Shown: one piece after another, positions 14,348-24,900 of the stretch | Layout of the letters: each line of letters begins with the position of its first letter | Numbering within the stretch: position 1 is the stretch's first letter | Assembly: GCA_021904315.1 (NCBI GenBank) | Contig: CM038908.1 | Span: forward strand, 31,424,001 to 31,488,000 | Direction of reading: 5' to 3' | Length of the DNA: 64,000 nucleotides | Origin: Sphagnum magellanicum | Taxonomy: Eukaryota; Streptophyta; Sphagnopsida; Sphagnales; Sphagnaceae | Position numbers and translations under genes: made by a program | Notes under the pieces: generated by a model | What the model saw: only the letters and a program-made list of their open reading frames with translations | The model's database searches: none | Told to the model about the DNA's origin: nothing

Positions 14348-14355
14348 GGTGGGGG

Positions 14356-14608
14356 CACTTTTTAAAAAAAATTAATTTTATTCAATTTTGTGATTTATCT
14401 GAAGTGGTGATCATCCATAAGAGGATTTAGCCAGATTTGGTGATAAAAATAATGAAAGTAAAAAAATAGCATCCTTTTATATTTTTGGCTATTTACCAGA
14501 ACATAGGATAGAATCTGGCAAATTTTTTAAAAGTTTAAAATTTTGAAGTCCAAAAACCCCAAAAAAACCATAGAATTTTCACTGTTTCACTAGAAAAAAA
14601 AAACACTG
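14356..14608. mobile_element. MITE copy with 7/8 target duplication
   Basis: The copy runs from CACTTTTTAAAAAAAATT, through CAATTTTGTGATTTATCTG and GAGGATTTAGCCAGATTTGG, to TAGAAAAAAAAAACACTG. The flanks are GGTGGGGG (14348-14355) and GGTGGGGC (14609-14616), 7 of 8 identical, as expected of a hAT-type 8-bp target duplication. The interior order matches the copies at 7754 and in the 57-kb region. Confidence 0.7.
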
Positions 14609-14619
14609 GGTGGGGCAGG

Positions 14620-16700
14620 AGCTTTCCACCACTGGGCAATGCAACTGAAAATCTCTATGTGCTTACTGAAAATGTATGACCTACTTTGTGCTTCCAACTT
14701 GGAAATTACAGTTAAAGCTGGAATACGTCCCACAATTACTTGTTAAAGTTGTGGCTCATTAGAGTTATCTGCAAAGTTACCCTGTTTTTGAGCCCTAGTT
14801 TGGTCCTGTAATCCTTATTTCATCCCCAATTTGAGTGTAGCCATAAAGCGAATGAAACTGAGTAGGGTTTTAATGAAACTTGGTACCAGTTCACAAGATT
14901 TGCAGAATTTCATTCTAATAAGACTTGATTTAATGAAAAATATGGGCAGCACTGACGTTGCATGTAAGGCAAATCCAGTTTGATCCCCTCTTCTATTTCA
15001 TGTGTATTTTTTCATCCCAACTTTTGATTTTGTCCCTAGTTTAAGCAAAACTGGACTTCAATACCCCCAGTTTGGAATATACTTTACTAATAACTCTATT
15101 AAGAAGAGCAAAAAGGGATCTTGCCACGTGAAGAGTTTGAGTTTTCATACTTCAATTTTTCATATGTTGTTAATTTCATTGGATACTATGGCCCACTTTA
15201 GATTGGGGGTCCAGGGTCCAAATTCCTAGGAACCACTTTGGACTCATTTGAACCAAATCGAACCTGTGAGTTGAGCTTTACCTTGTTTTTCAAGTCATGA
15301 GCTCTCCTGTTTAGCTCTTGTTTTTTTGGTCTGAACTAATTCCCTCCAAAAGGTGCCATGTAAGTTTAACCTCAATTTGCCCCTTTTTCGTCTTGGACCC
15401 CTCTAGGCCATGGGTCCAATTTATGGCTCTCATCCAATAGGATTGCTCTATTTCATTGGACCGGGACCTTGGATCCTCATCTAAAGTGGCCATTATTAGG
15501 TACCTAAAGTTGGGTAAGAGAATCAATTTTACAGTTTCAAGGTCTTTAGAGTTCATTATAACAACTCATCAATAGAAGTCTTTGAATTTGAAGTCAATTT
15601 TTGGATGAAGTTTTACATCATACTGGTGTAAAAATGAAAACCCTTTTTATAAAGGTGTATTGGATGGTATGGGTTTTCAAAGCCCTAAAAGAAAATAAAT
15701 TGTTTATGATTGGTCGGTCAAAACATTTCATCCAAAATTGATTGCTATTGATTGGCCAGCCATCTGGATTGACTCAGATCTAATATTTATGATAGTTCCA
15801 AAGTATACAATCCCACCTTTGCTGTTGATGGGTGAGGGATGGCAAATATTATTACTAGCCCTTATGTGGCAAAGAGTGATAACACTTGCGTTTCCAATGA
15901 ACCATTTGAGCTACCTACTCTCACTCTTAGGCCCGCTTTACACTAGTGGTCAGGGCCGGAAAAACTTGGGGCCAACTTTGAGCATTTTTGGCTTGTTGTT
16001 TGGTGCCAAGTTACTCTTAAATGTTAGAACATTGAGGTCAGGATACTAACAAATGCTCGAACATTGGCCCCAAGGGTTGGCATGCATTGGCTTCCGAAAT
16101 TCGACAGTATCCTTCTTTTCAGCCTTGGGGCCAATACAAGGGCATAGAGTTCAGCATTTATTAGTAACATGGGGCAGCAGATTGAAAAGATTTTTTTCTA
16201 TTTCAGCCTTGACTCCTTGTGTAAAGCCCTTGGTGCTGATTTCAACTTTTGGAATGCTTGATTTGAGTTGAACATTGGGCTTGACTCCTTGTATAAAGTG
16301 GGGCTTAGATGACTTGAGAATGAAGACTATTTTGGTTCATTTATGTATTAAAAAAACATTAAGGCAGATTGTTAAGCATCTCTAGCAAAGCAACATGTTT
16401 GGCAAAGATGTTGTGGCCGGGTGAGATAACCCAATTGGAATCTGGCACAACAACCTCAGAGTTTCTATTATCCAGAAGATCCTCTGACAATATGTGTAGT
16501 GTATTTGGAGGAATGCTTATTGACCATAAGCCCTTGCAGGGAGGGCATTTTGAGAAATGAAATTACGCCTGCACCTATGGGCATTTTGTTTTTTTCTCAT
16601 GATACCCAGCAGTCATGGTATCTATCACGAGGTTATAATTTTTTTTAAACAAAAAATTGTTGATATTTATGCTTCTGATATAATGCCCTTGCCCACAAGC
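14620..16700. other. Intergenic DNA, no gene recognised
   Basis: This stretch is less AT-rich than its surroundings and holds several open frames of 60-103 codons. None shows a domain, a plausible splice chain or a protein-like composition. It may be old repeat DNA. Confidence 0.5.
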
Positions 16701-17010
16701 AGTACGAAAATCAAATAACCACTAGTCCCAGCGGTTATTTCCAAAACCTTAAAGAATGGACGGTTTTGTGAAAGAACCGGTTGAGAACCGATGGTTGTAT
16801 GCGTGGTTATACGAATTTGCATCAAATCTTTGAGAACCACGGTTCCGATATATCAGAACCCTGCGGTGTTTTGGAGGACCGTGGGTATGACGAGTCCTTC
16901 TCACCGCCCTGGTAACCGCCGCAGCCTGTTCCGGTATTCTAATACCCGCGCCAACACTGCCGGTCACCGGTCCCCGACCCGTTCTTCGGCACCTACTTAC
17001 CTACTTCACT
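16700..17010. other. GC-rich island with alternating AACC/GGTT words
   Basis: Base composition shifts abruptly to GC-rich with many CpG. AACC and GGTT alternate several times between 16770 and 16865 (GAACCGGTTGAGAACCG, GAACCACGGTTCC), so the strand can fold back on itself in several ways. No protein is recognised. It could be a decayed transposon end or a regulatory island about 1.9 kb upstream of the EDR2-like start. Confidence 0.45.
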
Positions 17011-17040
17011 GACGGCTCCAGGATTCCCGCCGCACACCAT

Positions 17041-17405
17041 AACTTACTTTTTACACAATCCCGATTCCCTCTTTTGATTCTTTTTCGATTCTTTTCTTTC
17101 CCGTAATTTTCAGATTCCACAATCTTTTAGGCAGCGATTGGAGGATCCGGTCCCAAAAGAATAAATTAAAAGGAAAGATAAACCCCCAATAAAGTCCCCG
17201 ACCTATGGAGGTAGGTAGAGGCGTACAGACTACTTACTTTTGCGTAATTACTATTGACCAACTTTACTTACTTTGCTTCACAATCCCGATTGCCCTTTTT
17301 GATTCCTTTTTTTTTTTTTTGCCCCATTTTCAGACGACACAATCTTATCTTGGGCAGCGATAGGAGGATCCGGTCCCAAAAAAGGAAAGGCGAAAACCCC
17401 CCCCC
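17041..17405. repeat. Direct duplication upstream of the EDR2-like gene
   Basis: Two copies share CACAATCCCGATT (17054 and 17279, offset 225 bp), then TTTTCAGA, ACACAATCTT, GGCAGCGAT and GGAGGATCCGGTCCCAAAA. The second copy ends in a run of Cs around 17399-17408. Divergence is modest, so the duplication is not ancient. Confidence 0.7.
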
Positions 17406-17417
17406 CCCGACTAGGGA

Positions 17418-17559
17418 TTTATTTATTTTTCAATTTTGTGATGTCGAAAAATTGGAGAATTTTAGGAGACAATAGTCGAATTTACAATAGAAAAACCATA
17501 TTCCAAAAATTTCCCAATTTTTTTGTGGGTCAAAATTTGTTGAAATAAAAAACACTGCG
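17418..17559. mobile_element. MITE-family fragment
   Basis: The family start ATTTTTCAATTTTGTGATGT leads within 140 bp to a family end, TTGAAATAAAAAACACTG. The central AGCCAAATTTGGCT part is absent, so this is an internally deleted copy. I found no target duplication. Confidence 0.5.
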
Positions 17560-17628
17560 GGCCTGCCCCATCCCCACCCTCCAGGCCCCCTTCCCAGTAG
17601 TTGTTTCTTTGGGCGAATTTTCGCTGGT

Positions 17629-18125
17629 CACAAAAAATTGGGAGATGTGCAAATGATACAAAGCAATCTTTCTGGAAAAAAATGGCCCAAGTCGCCATAT
17701 TATGAGGAGAGTTTTCTTGAAGTCGCCATATTTATACACTAGGTCCCAACACGTTCCTCATAGAAAATCTCTACTTTTTTTTTTTTTGGGTCGCTGGTCA
17801 CTAAAAAGTGAAGGTGCAAATGATAAAAAGGAAAAAACTTTAGAAAAAATGGGCCGAAGTCGCCACATTACGAGGAAACGTTTCTTTGAAGTCGCCATAT
17901 TTAGTCAATATGTTCCAACATGTTCCTCATTAAAAATTTCTACTTTTTTTCGTCGCTGGCTGGTCACTAAACAAGGGGAGGTGCAAATGATAAAAAAACG
18001 GATCTTTCTGGAAAAAATGGGCCTAACTCGCAAAATTTTGAGGAAATGTTTTTTTGAGGTCGCCATATGTAGAAAATAGGTTCCAAGTTCCAACATATTT
18101 TTTCCTCCTAAAAATTTCTACTTTC
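17629..18125. repeat. Threefold ~168-bp tandem repeat built from MITE interior
   Basis: Three units each contain GCTGGTCAC, GTGCAAATGAT (17647, 17814, 17983; spacing 167 and 169), a GGAAAAAATGGGCC-like word, GTCGCCATAT and TTCCTCATAAAAATTTCTAC. The reverse complement matches the MITE interior (GGCGACTT, GGGCCATTTTTTCC), so an inverted element segment appears to have been amplified in tandem. The array ends about 800 bp before the EDR2-like start codon. Confidence 0.7.
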
Positions 18126-18235
18126 TTCTGTGACCTATAGCCAAATTTGGCTAGGCCCACTTTGTGGACGATCGCCAACCCACCTACCCCACAAATTTGA
18201 AAAGAGAAAAAGAAGTCCCTGACCTGCTTACGTTA
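18105..18235 (-). mobile_element. MITE-family fragment, reverse orientation
   Basis: GTGACCTATAGCCAAATTTG, GCTAGGCCCAC and TGTGGACGATCGCC, read as the reverse complement, follow the family order ATCATCCATAAGAGGATTTAG, CCAAATTTGGCTA. The same arrangement occurs at about 6810-6870. It adjoins the threefold array and probably belongs to the same inserted element. Confidence 0.45.
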
Positions 18236-18289
18236 CTTTAGTTAACTTAAGTTACTTACTATTTACCGTAACGAACTCTTCGCTAACGT

Positions 18290-18919
18290 AGAGCGTTTGC
18301 ACTGGCTTTGGCGCTTTGGTTTTGTTTGTGTGGGCGTGGGTAGTTGTGTCTTCCTCAGCATTCGTTGTTGCTGGCGATGGCGGAGACGAGGAAGGAAGCA
18401 AAGAACCCTCGTCGTCTGCATGTGGCAGCAGCAGGAATCCTGGTTTCCTCCATCTGAATGAAATTGCTTCTGGTGGCATCGCCGCCTGGCTGTTGGTGCT
18501 GCTGTAATAGCAGCAGCAGCAGTAGTACTAGTACTAGTCCCGCTGCTGATTCTAGCTGCTCCTCCTGTCTGCATCGTGATAACAATTGCGCGATCGCAGT
18601 ACCCGTAAGCATTTGGTTCAGTCCTGTGGGAAAGGAAAGGAAGAAGAGAAGAGTGTTGCAATGTCCCTGGCGAGAAAGGAAAGAGTTGTTCAGCTGTTTG
18701 GAGACTGTAGATGACGACGGCAATGCCACCAGTGGTGGTGGAGGATTTTCTGCAGGAGGAGGATGCTGGTGGTGGTGGTGGTGGTGTTGGAGGGAACGGG
18801 GAGGAGAGGATGTGCCACCGATGCACGTGATAGGGGAGGAGCTGCAGCAGGAGGAGGAAGAGGAGGAGGAGGAATACCGGATGCGACGGCGGGTAGAAAG
18901 CGGAGAAGGAAGAGGAAGG
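18290..18919 (+). promoter_or_regulatory. Probable 5' leader of the EDR2-like gene
   Basis: GC-richer, low-complexity DNA with CAG, GGT and GAG triplet runs lies directly upstream of the chosen start. A frame in register with the PH domain stays open from ATG 18458, so a 154-residue N-terminal extension is formally possible. Its product would be mostly Ser, Cys, Trp, Gly and Glu runs, which is unlike EDR2 proteins, so I treat it as untranslated leader. The start at 18920 has A at -3 and G at +4, a good plant context. Confidence 0.5.
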
Positions 18920-21900
18920 ATGGCGAGGACGGTGAAGGAGGGATGGATGGTCAGGTACGGTCGACGCAAGATCGGCCGCTCCTTCTTCCACAAGCGTTAC
19001 TTCGTGCTGGAATCCCTGGTGCTGGCTTACTACAAGCGCAAGCCGTCTGATCAAGAGGTGCGATTTAGGTAGTCTCTCAAATTTGACAGGCTTTATTTTC
19101 GCATTCTCTACATTCATCATATATGCTCAACTTAGGTCTTCTCTTTTCGGGCATTCTCGGATCTGACAAAGTTCCTCTATCGCCAATTTTGTCACAAATT
19201 AGGGTTTAGATTCAAGGGCTGTCTGGTTAGTACCAGCTGTTAGATCTCTCCAGCAAATGGAAAATGTGGATGGTCCTGTGAGAAGCATTGTATGACCAAG
19301 CTTGTATCCATAGTCATATAGCAAGCCAGCAGTTTGCAGAATTCAACTTGCATGGCAACATGGATTTTTTAAATTTTTTTTGCAGGTCCCTCTCAAGTCA
19401 CTTGCCATTGATGGAAATTGCAGAGTGGATGATCGAGGACTGGAGACTCACCATGGACATGTGCGTTTGAAAATCTCTGTGTTTAATGTTGTTGCAACAT
19501 AGCACACATGTTGCTTTCAGGTCTTTTAGACTAATAGTCCTCTTAGTACTAGTGTCAATGTGTTATCATCTAATGAACTGGACTAGAATGACTGTCAGAC
19601 TCAATAGGGTTTAAGGTTTTGGCTCTGCTTTTGAGTAGCAGCTGATGATGCTTGCAGTATCTCACAGTATAGCTTAAGAGAGGCTGTTTGATCCTCTGCA
19701 TTTGTCCAATAGTGTAGCGTGAATTTGGACCAGCCTGTGATGCAACAGACACCATTACAAGATCTCAATACGTTCAGTGATGCTTCTTCTCTGGCTTTGA
19801 ACTTGCATGAAGGGCTTTGGGCACTTGGTCATCAGTTGCAGCCAGACCTGTGGCAAAACAGTGCCCAATTCTACCCTGGCATAGTGCACTATTTCTACCC
19901 AAGTCAGCAGCACAGCAGAATTTTAGACTGGAATCAACACATATGTAATAGGTTTGGTATTTGCTGAAGCAATAACCTGCAAAAATCACTGGGATGATTA
20001 GGTCCCAATTCCTAGTGTGATGATCAAGTGGTTGTCAACAGACTGTATGATCTGCCAGGAGCATGCACAAAACAAGGGCATCATGGCATGGCAACATGGA
20101 AAGTAATCTCTGTGCATTCTCTGGCTGTGATACAGGCGGTGTATATGTTATCAGTGTATAGCAAGAAAGACCGCTCGCACCGTATTACGGTACTTCTTTT
20201 CTATCAATAATCTTGTACAAGCTTCTTTGGTTACACAGTAATAGACTTGCTGGGACCTACCTTCGGACTTTGGTTCCCTGGATCAGAGATGAAGATGATA
20301 CATTGGAGCCACTTCTTTTCCCTTCATTTGTACATTCATTTTGGGTCTGCCTTACAGCTTATGTTCAGTTTTCTCTGGATAACTCACATCTCTCCCATTT
20401 ACAGGTTCTTTGTTATGTGCAGATGGGAGCACTGAATATACAGGAGGCATGTGCATGGAAAGAAGCTCTAGAACGTGTGATTGATCAGGTATAGTATCGG
20501 TTCTAGATCACTGGTATCACATTCTTCGTAGGCTTCAATTGTGCATCATTGAGGTGGACATAATCTACCCTTGTCTTCTTGTTTCCTCCAAAGGTTGCAA
20601 TTTATGTACGGACTTTGAGAAGTCAATGACCTTGTGTGAGAGCTGGCATATGCTATTAGCTTATTTTGGCAGCCCTTATGTTGCTGCTGTTTCATATTTT
20701 GCTGAGGCACATCTCCTGGGGCAGGTATTGCTTTTGCGGTTAGAAGCATTCACCCTAAACTTAATCCTGGTTGAGTATTAAGCACTGGCAGCTTCACACA
20801 TAATGATGTAAGTTGTCTCATTGCAGTATCAAAATCAACATGCAAGCTCAGGGCAAATGCTCATCTCTCATGAACGTAAAGAGAGTGTAGAGCTTGAGCG
20901 AACTGCATCATCATCTGATCATGAAAGCCCGTATGGTTTTTTAACCTGCAGTTCTTCTCTTTCTGTGCATGTCTTATCTTTTTGTCATTAATTGAGCTTG
21001 CTGGGATTAGTGGTTTTGTAGTTCCTTGCTGAAGTGTTGGAGCTGCATTTCTGAGGTTCTTTTTCCTGTGTATACTTGTACTCAAGGGGACAAAGTGGGA
21101 AGTCACAAGTGGAGGAGGATGAGAAGGAACAAATGGGTGTTTCAAGGGAGCCAAATGGTAAGTGAGAAGATGCTTGTTTCAGTTTGGCACTGATGAACAA
21201 AATTCAATACCATGGGAGAGAAAGTGGAATGGTGGATGTAAAGAAAACTGTGTGATTCCTGATGTTGACATGGCCTGTCATGCAAGGTCCTTCAGGGTCT
21301 CTAGATGACTGGGGTGAAAGGGTGGAGCCACCAAGGTGGGGTCCTCTAGATGCTGAAGCTGCTGCAGCCAGCAGAAGACACTGGCATTTGGTCCGGTGCC
21401 AAAATGGCAAGTTTGTACCTCCTTACGTGCCTTTAAGAAAATTGGTGGTGTTCTACAATGATGCTGTTTTCTATCTGATGCCACTGGATGCATCAGATAT
21501 TGGGTTAATTCAGAGGTGAGGTTCATGTGATTGTGTGCAGGGCTGCGGTTTTTTGAGGAGGTTCCAGATTTTGACAACAATGTATGTGGCTCAAGGCTTC
21601 ATAAGTTGTGGTTGTGTTTGAATTATGTGACTGTGCTACAACTCGCAAAGATGCTTATGCATGCCAATGGAAAGAGTTGGTGTGGGGAGATGAGACAATC
21701 TTGATGACATCAGGCTTGGTGGTTGCAGACACAGAGCCGGATCACAGCAATGAAGGTTGTAGGTGTGATAGAAGCAACATGTGAACAGATATTTGAGCTT
21801 ATAATGGGCATGGATGAAACCCGTTATGAGTAAGCTGCTTCCCTCATTGCATATTGGATTCTCCCTCCTTGTGACTACTTTCAGTGTCTTGCATATTGAT

Positions 21901-24900
21901 TTGTTTCTTGCATAGTGTTGCATAGCACTTGTTCAGACTGCTGTTGGTGCTTGGTTCGCAGATGGGATTGCAGCTTTCATCATGGCAGGATTGTGCAGGA
22001 GGTGGATGGTCACACTGCAATTCTTCATCACTGGCTTCAGTTAGATTGGTTTCGCATGTTAGTGAGATGCTTGTCTTTCCTTGTACATTAGGTTGCAATG
22101 TTTCAAACTGTACCCTAAGGTGATATTTTGACCGCATGCCATGTTGTCCTCAGTTACTGACTTTCATTGCAACCCTTAGAGCAATCACATGAGGTAGCTT
22201 TGTGTCTTGATGCTCAAAATTGTTGCATGCTGCAGGTTTCTATGGCCTCGTGACCTTTGCTATGTTCGTTATTGGCGTCGCAATGATGATGGAAGCTATG
22301 GTACGTATGTTTGGAGGCCCTTGCTGCTTCATGGTTGGATAAACAATGTCCTTTTATTATCTTGATTTCTCACTCATCATCCTTTCCCTGAATAGTGTTG
22401 CTAACTTGCATATTTGAATGTGTCCTGATTTGTGACACTTCTGTCTCCAGTCATACTATTTCGGTCTCAGGAGCATCCAAGCTGCCCTCCTCAACCAGGT
22501 TGTGTTCGCGCACATCTTGAAAGTAAGTATCTTTTGTCAAGTGCACTGCATCTACTTTCTTAACCTCTCTGGGATGAGATATTTTCGTTCGAGTTGGATC
22601 GGATCTCAAAACACCAAAAGACAATACAATTGAGTTGATGGTATCACTATGCATTGCTGTAATGTAACTGTTTCAGGATTTAAGTGCATGAGGATGAGCA
22701 TGAGGGATTTGAGTTCATGATGTGTCGGGGAAGGGATGCTGCCAAACATGTTTGTGCTAAATTTGTCTCAGCCAGGCACTGGCTGGCAACGAATGAAAGT
22801 TGATGTATGTGAAGGTGTGTGCTGTGTAGACGGGGGCTTCACTATTACTCCCCTTAAGCAGCGAGGAGGTTCACAAGTGCGAGCGCGAGTGCAGCACTTG
22901 GTGCAGATTGATTTAAGGGGTTGGGGTGCAAACTATATTCCTGCATGCCACCACAGCAGCGTCACACAAATGCTGAATAGTGTTGCTGGTAAGCTGCTTT
23001 GGCTTTCAAGCAGTGTGAAATCTTATTAGGAGGCTAGCATGCATAGCGGGTTGGTGATGTTGGAATAATAGAATGCAGTATGCAGGAACAACAGGCTGCA
23101 GTGAAGAGAAATAAAAATAGGTTTGAGTGGATATATTGAAAAGGTGCATGCCAGTGGATCTCATGAAACTGAAGTTTGAGAAAAACCTCATAAGATGTCC
23201 TCTTGCGAGTAATGTATCTGGAAGCAGGTAGGTCCTATCCTATGTAGGCAAAAGCATTGCCAGCTTTCTGCCTAATTATGCAACAGTATAAAGAGGATAT
23301 GAATTCCTTAATCTGAAGGTTTATGCAGAGAGATATGTGGAATAAGTTCATGCAGTTTCCTGGTTGAATGGTTTTATGCTCCCGGAGACAAGTTGTTATT
23401 CATAGTAGATTTTGTTCCAGAGTTGTCTAATTCCTGTGTGCAGTGTAGGGAAGTATGCCCAGTATGGTACACTTGGATCCAGGATTGTACAGAGTTGGTA
23501 AAGGTGGATTGCAAATAGCTCATCCAGATGGTGTAACATGCAGGACTTCGTGAGTGGTTTGCTCAAAGAGATGGAGACCAGGCTTCCTCACCTGTCCAAA
23601 GGATTGTGAAAATGGGATCAGAAACATTACCTGGGAAGAAGCTCAGAAAACGGCATTCAGGACTGCAGCCAAGTGCTTCACTGGAGAACATGCTCGCTGG
23701 GCGGCATTTAGGCTTGCAAGAGTCAGATGATGAGGATGTTGTCTTCCACTCTCTTTCTGATTGCAAGGTGTAACCTCTTGCATACACAAACTAATTTGTT
23801 TTTCATTCATTCTGGCAGTCAGAAAATTGTGGTGTTTACTGGTTGGTCTCTGGGTGTGGGTTTGCAGACTGTGTATCGTGTGAAGAGTACAAGCTTGCCA
23901 GGTTACAGGAAAATCCCCCTCTTAAATTGTTCTGTAGTAGTGCTGCTTTCTCCTTCTTTTTGACTTTTGGCTTGTCTTCAAATTCTTTTGAAATTCTTGG
24001 ACCTTTGGTGACAACCTATTGATGGTAGGAAGCTAGTTCCATACAAATAAACTAAGCATCCCAGTGACTAAATGATGTGTGAATGATGACAGCAGGCACT
24101 GTGATGAATAGGTTAGGGACTCACTGGTTAGGTCTTCCAGGCTCAAAGGGCAACTCTTGTGTTGTTAACTGATGGTTATTGTTGTTTTAGAGGTTGTTCA
24201 TCCACTTTTCTGTTTGCTTCAAGTTCCTGCACCTTGGATGCTGGAATTTCTGAACAGTGTTATCTATTCTCCATATGCAGGAGCTGAAAGCAGGTCTAAT
24301 GTGTTGAGCACTGCAGTAAATGGGGAGGCTATCGACTTACCATTGTTTTCAGGTTCATTAAGCAAAGGTGCCCATGATACTGGTAAGAACTGCTGGAGTA
24401 TTCCTGACAAAGACAGTTTCCGTGTCAGAAGCAAGCGATTCCTGGTTGATAAATCAAAGGTCAGTTCCATGTATATCTTCTGATTTCCAGAGATATGGCT
24501 CAAGAGACTTCTTTGTAGCTCAAATGGGAAGCTTAAACTAGTCTTATGAATAGAGAAGGTTACTCTTCAGAACATCTATTAAATTGAACCAGAGGTTTCT
24601 TAACCAAAAAAGGATAGCTGGTTGGTGGTTCTGCCTTGGAGTTTCAAAATGTTTATTTCAAGGGCTTTTCAAAGCCTGCTTTGTTCTCAATAGGCCATGC
24701 TCTTAATATTTTCTATGTTATTTCTCTCCTTTCCCTCTTTCTTCTTGGTGTCTTTGGTCATCTCATCATCTGTTATGTTTCATTGGAGCTAGCGAGTACC
24801 AGGGGTGAATCTCCCTGTTCTTGTCTAGTGACAGAAACTCAGTATGTTGGTTAATGCTTGACATTGACCTCTGCCCACTGCTGGGAGCTCATGAAGTCAG

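Noticed and set aside
18458..18919. In-frame N-terminal extension of the EDR2-like protein
   Set aside because: Low-complexity Ser/Cys/Trp/Glu runs, absent from known EDR2 proteins. The ATG at 18920 has good context and matches the family start.
18263..19120. 285-codon minus-strand open frame over the EDR2 leader
   Set aside because: Antisense to the first EDR2 exon and its triplet-rich leader. The composition is Pro/Ser/His runs with no domain.
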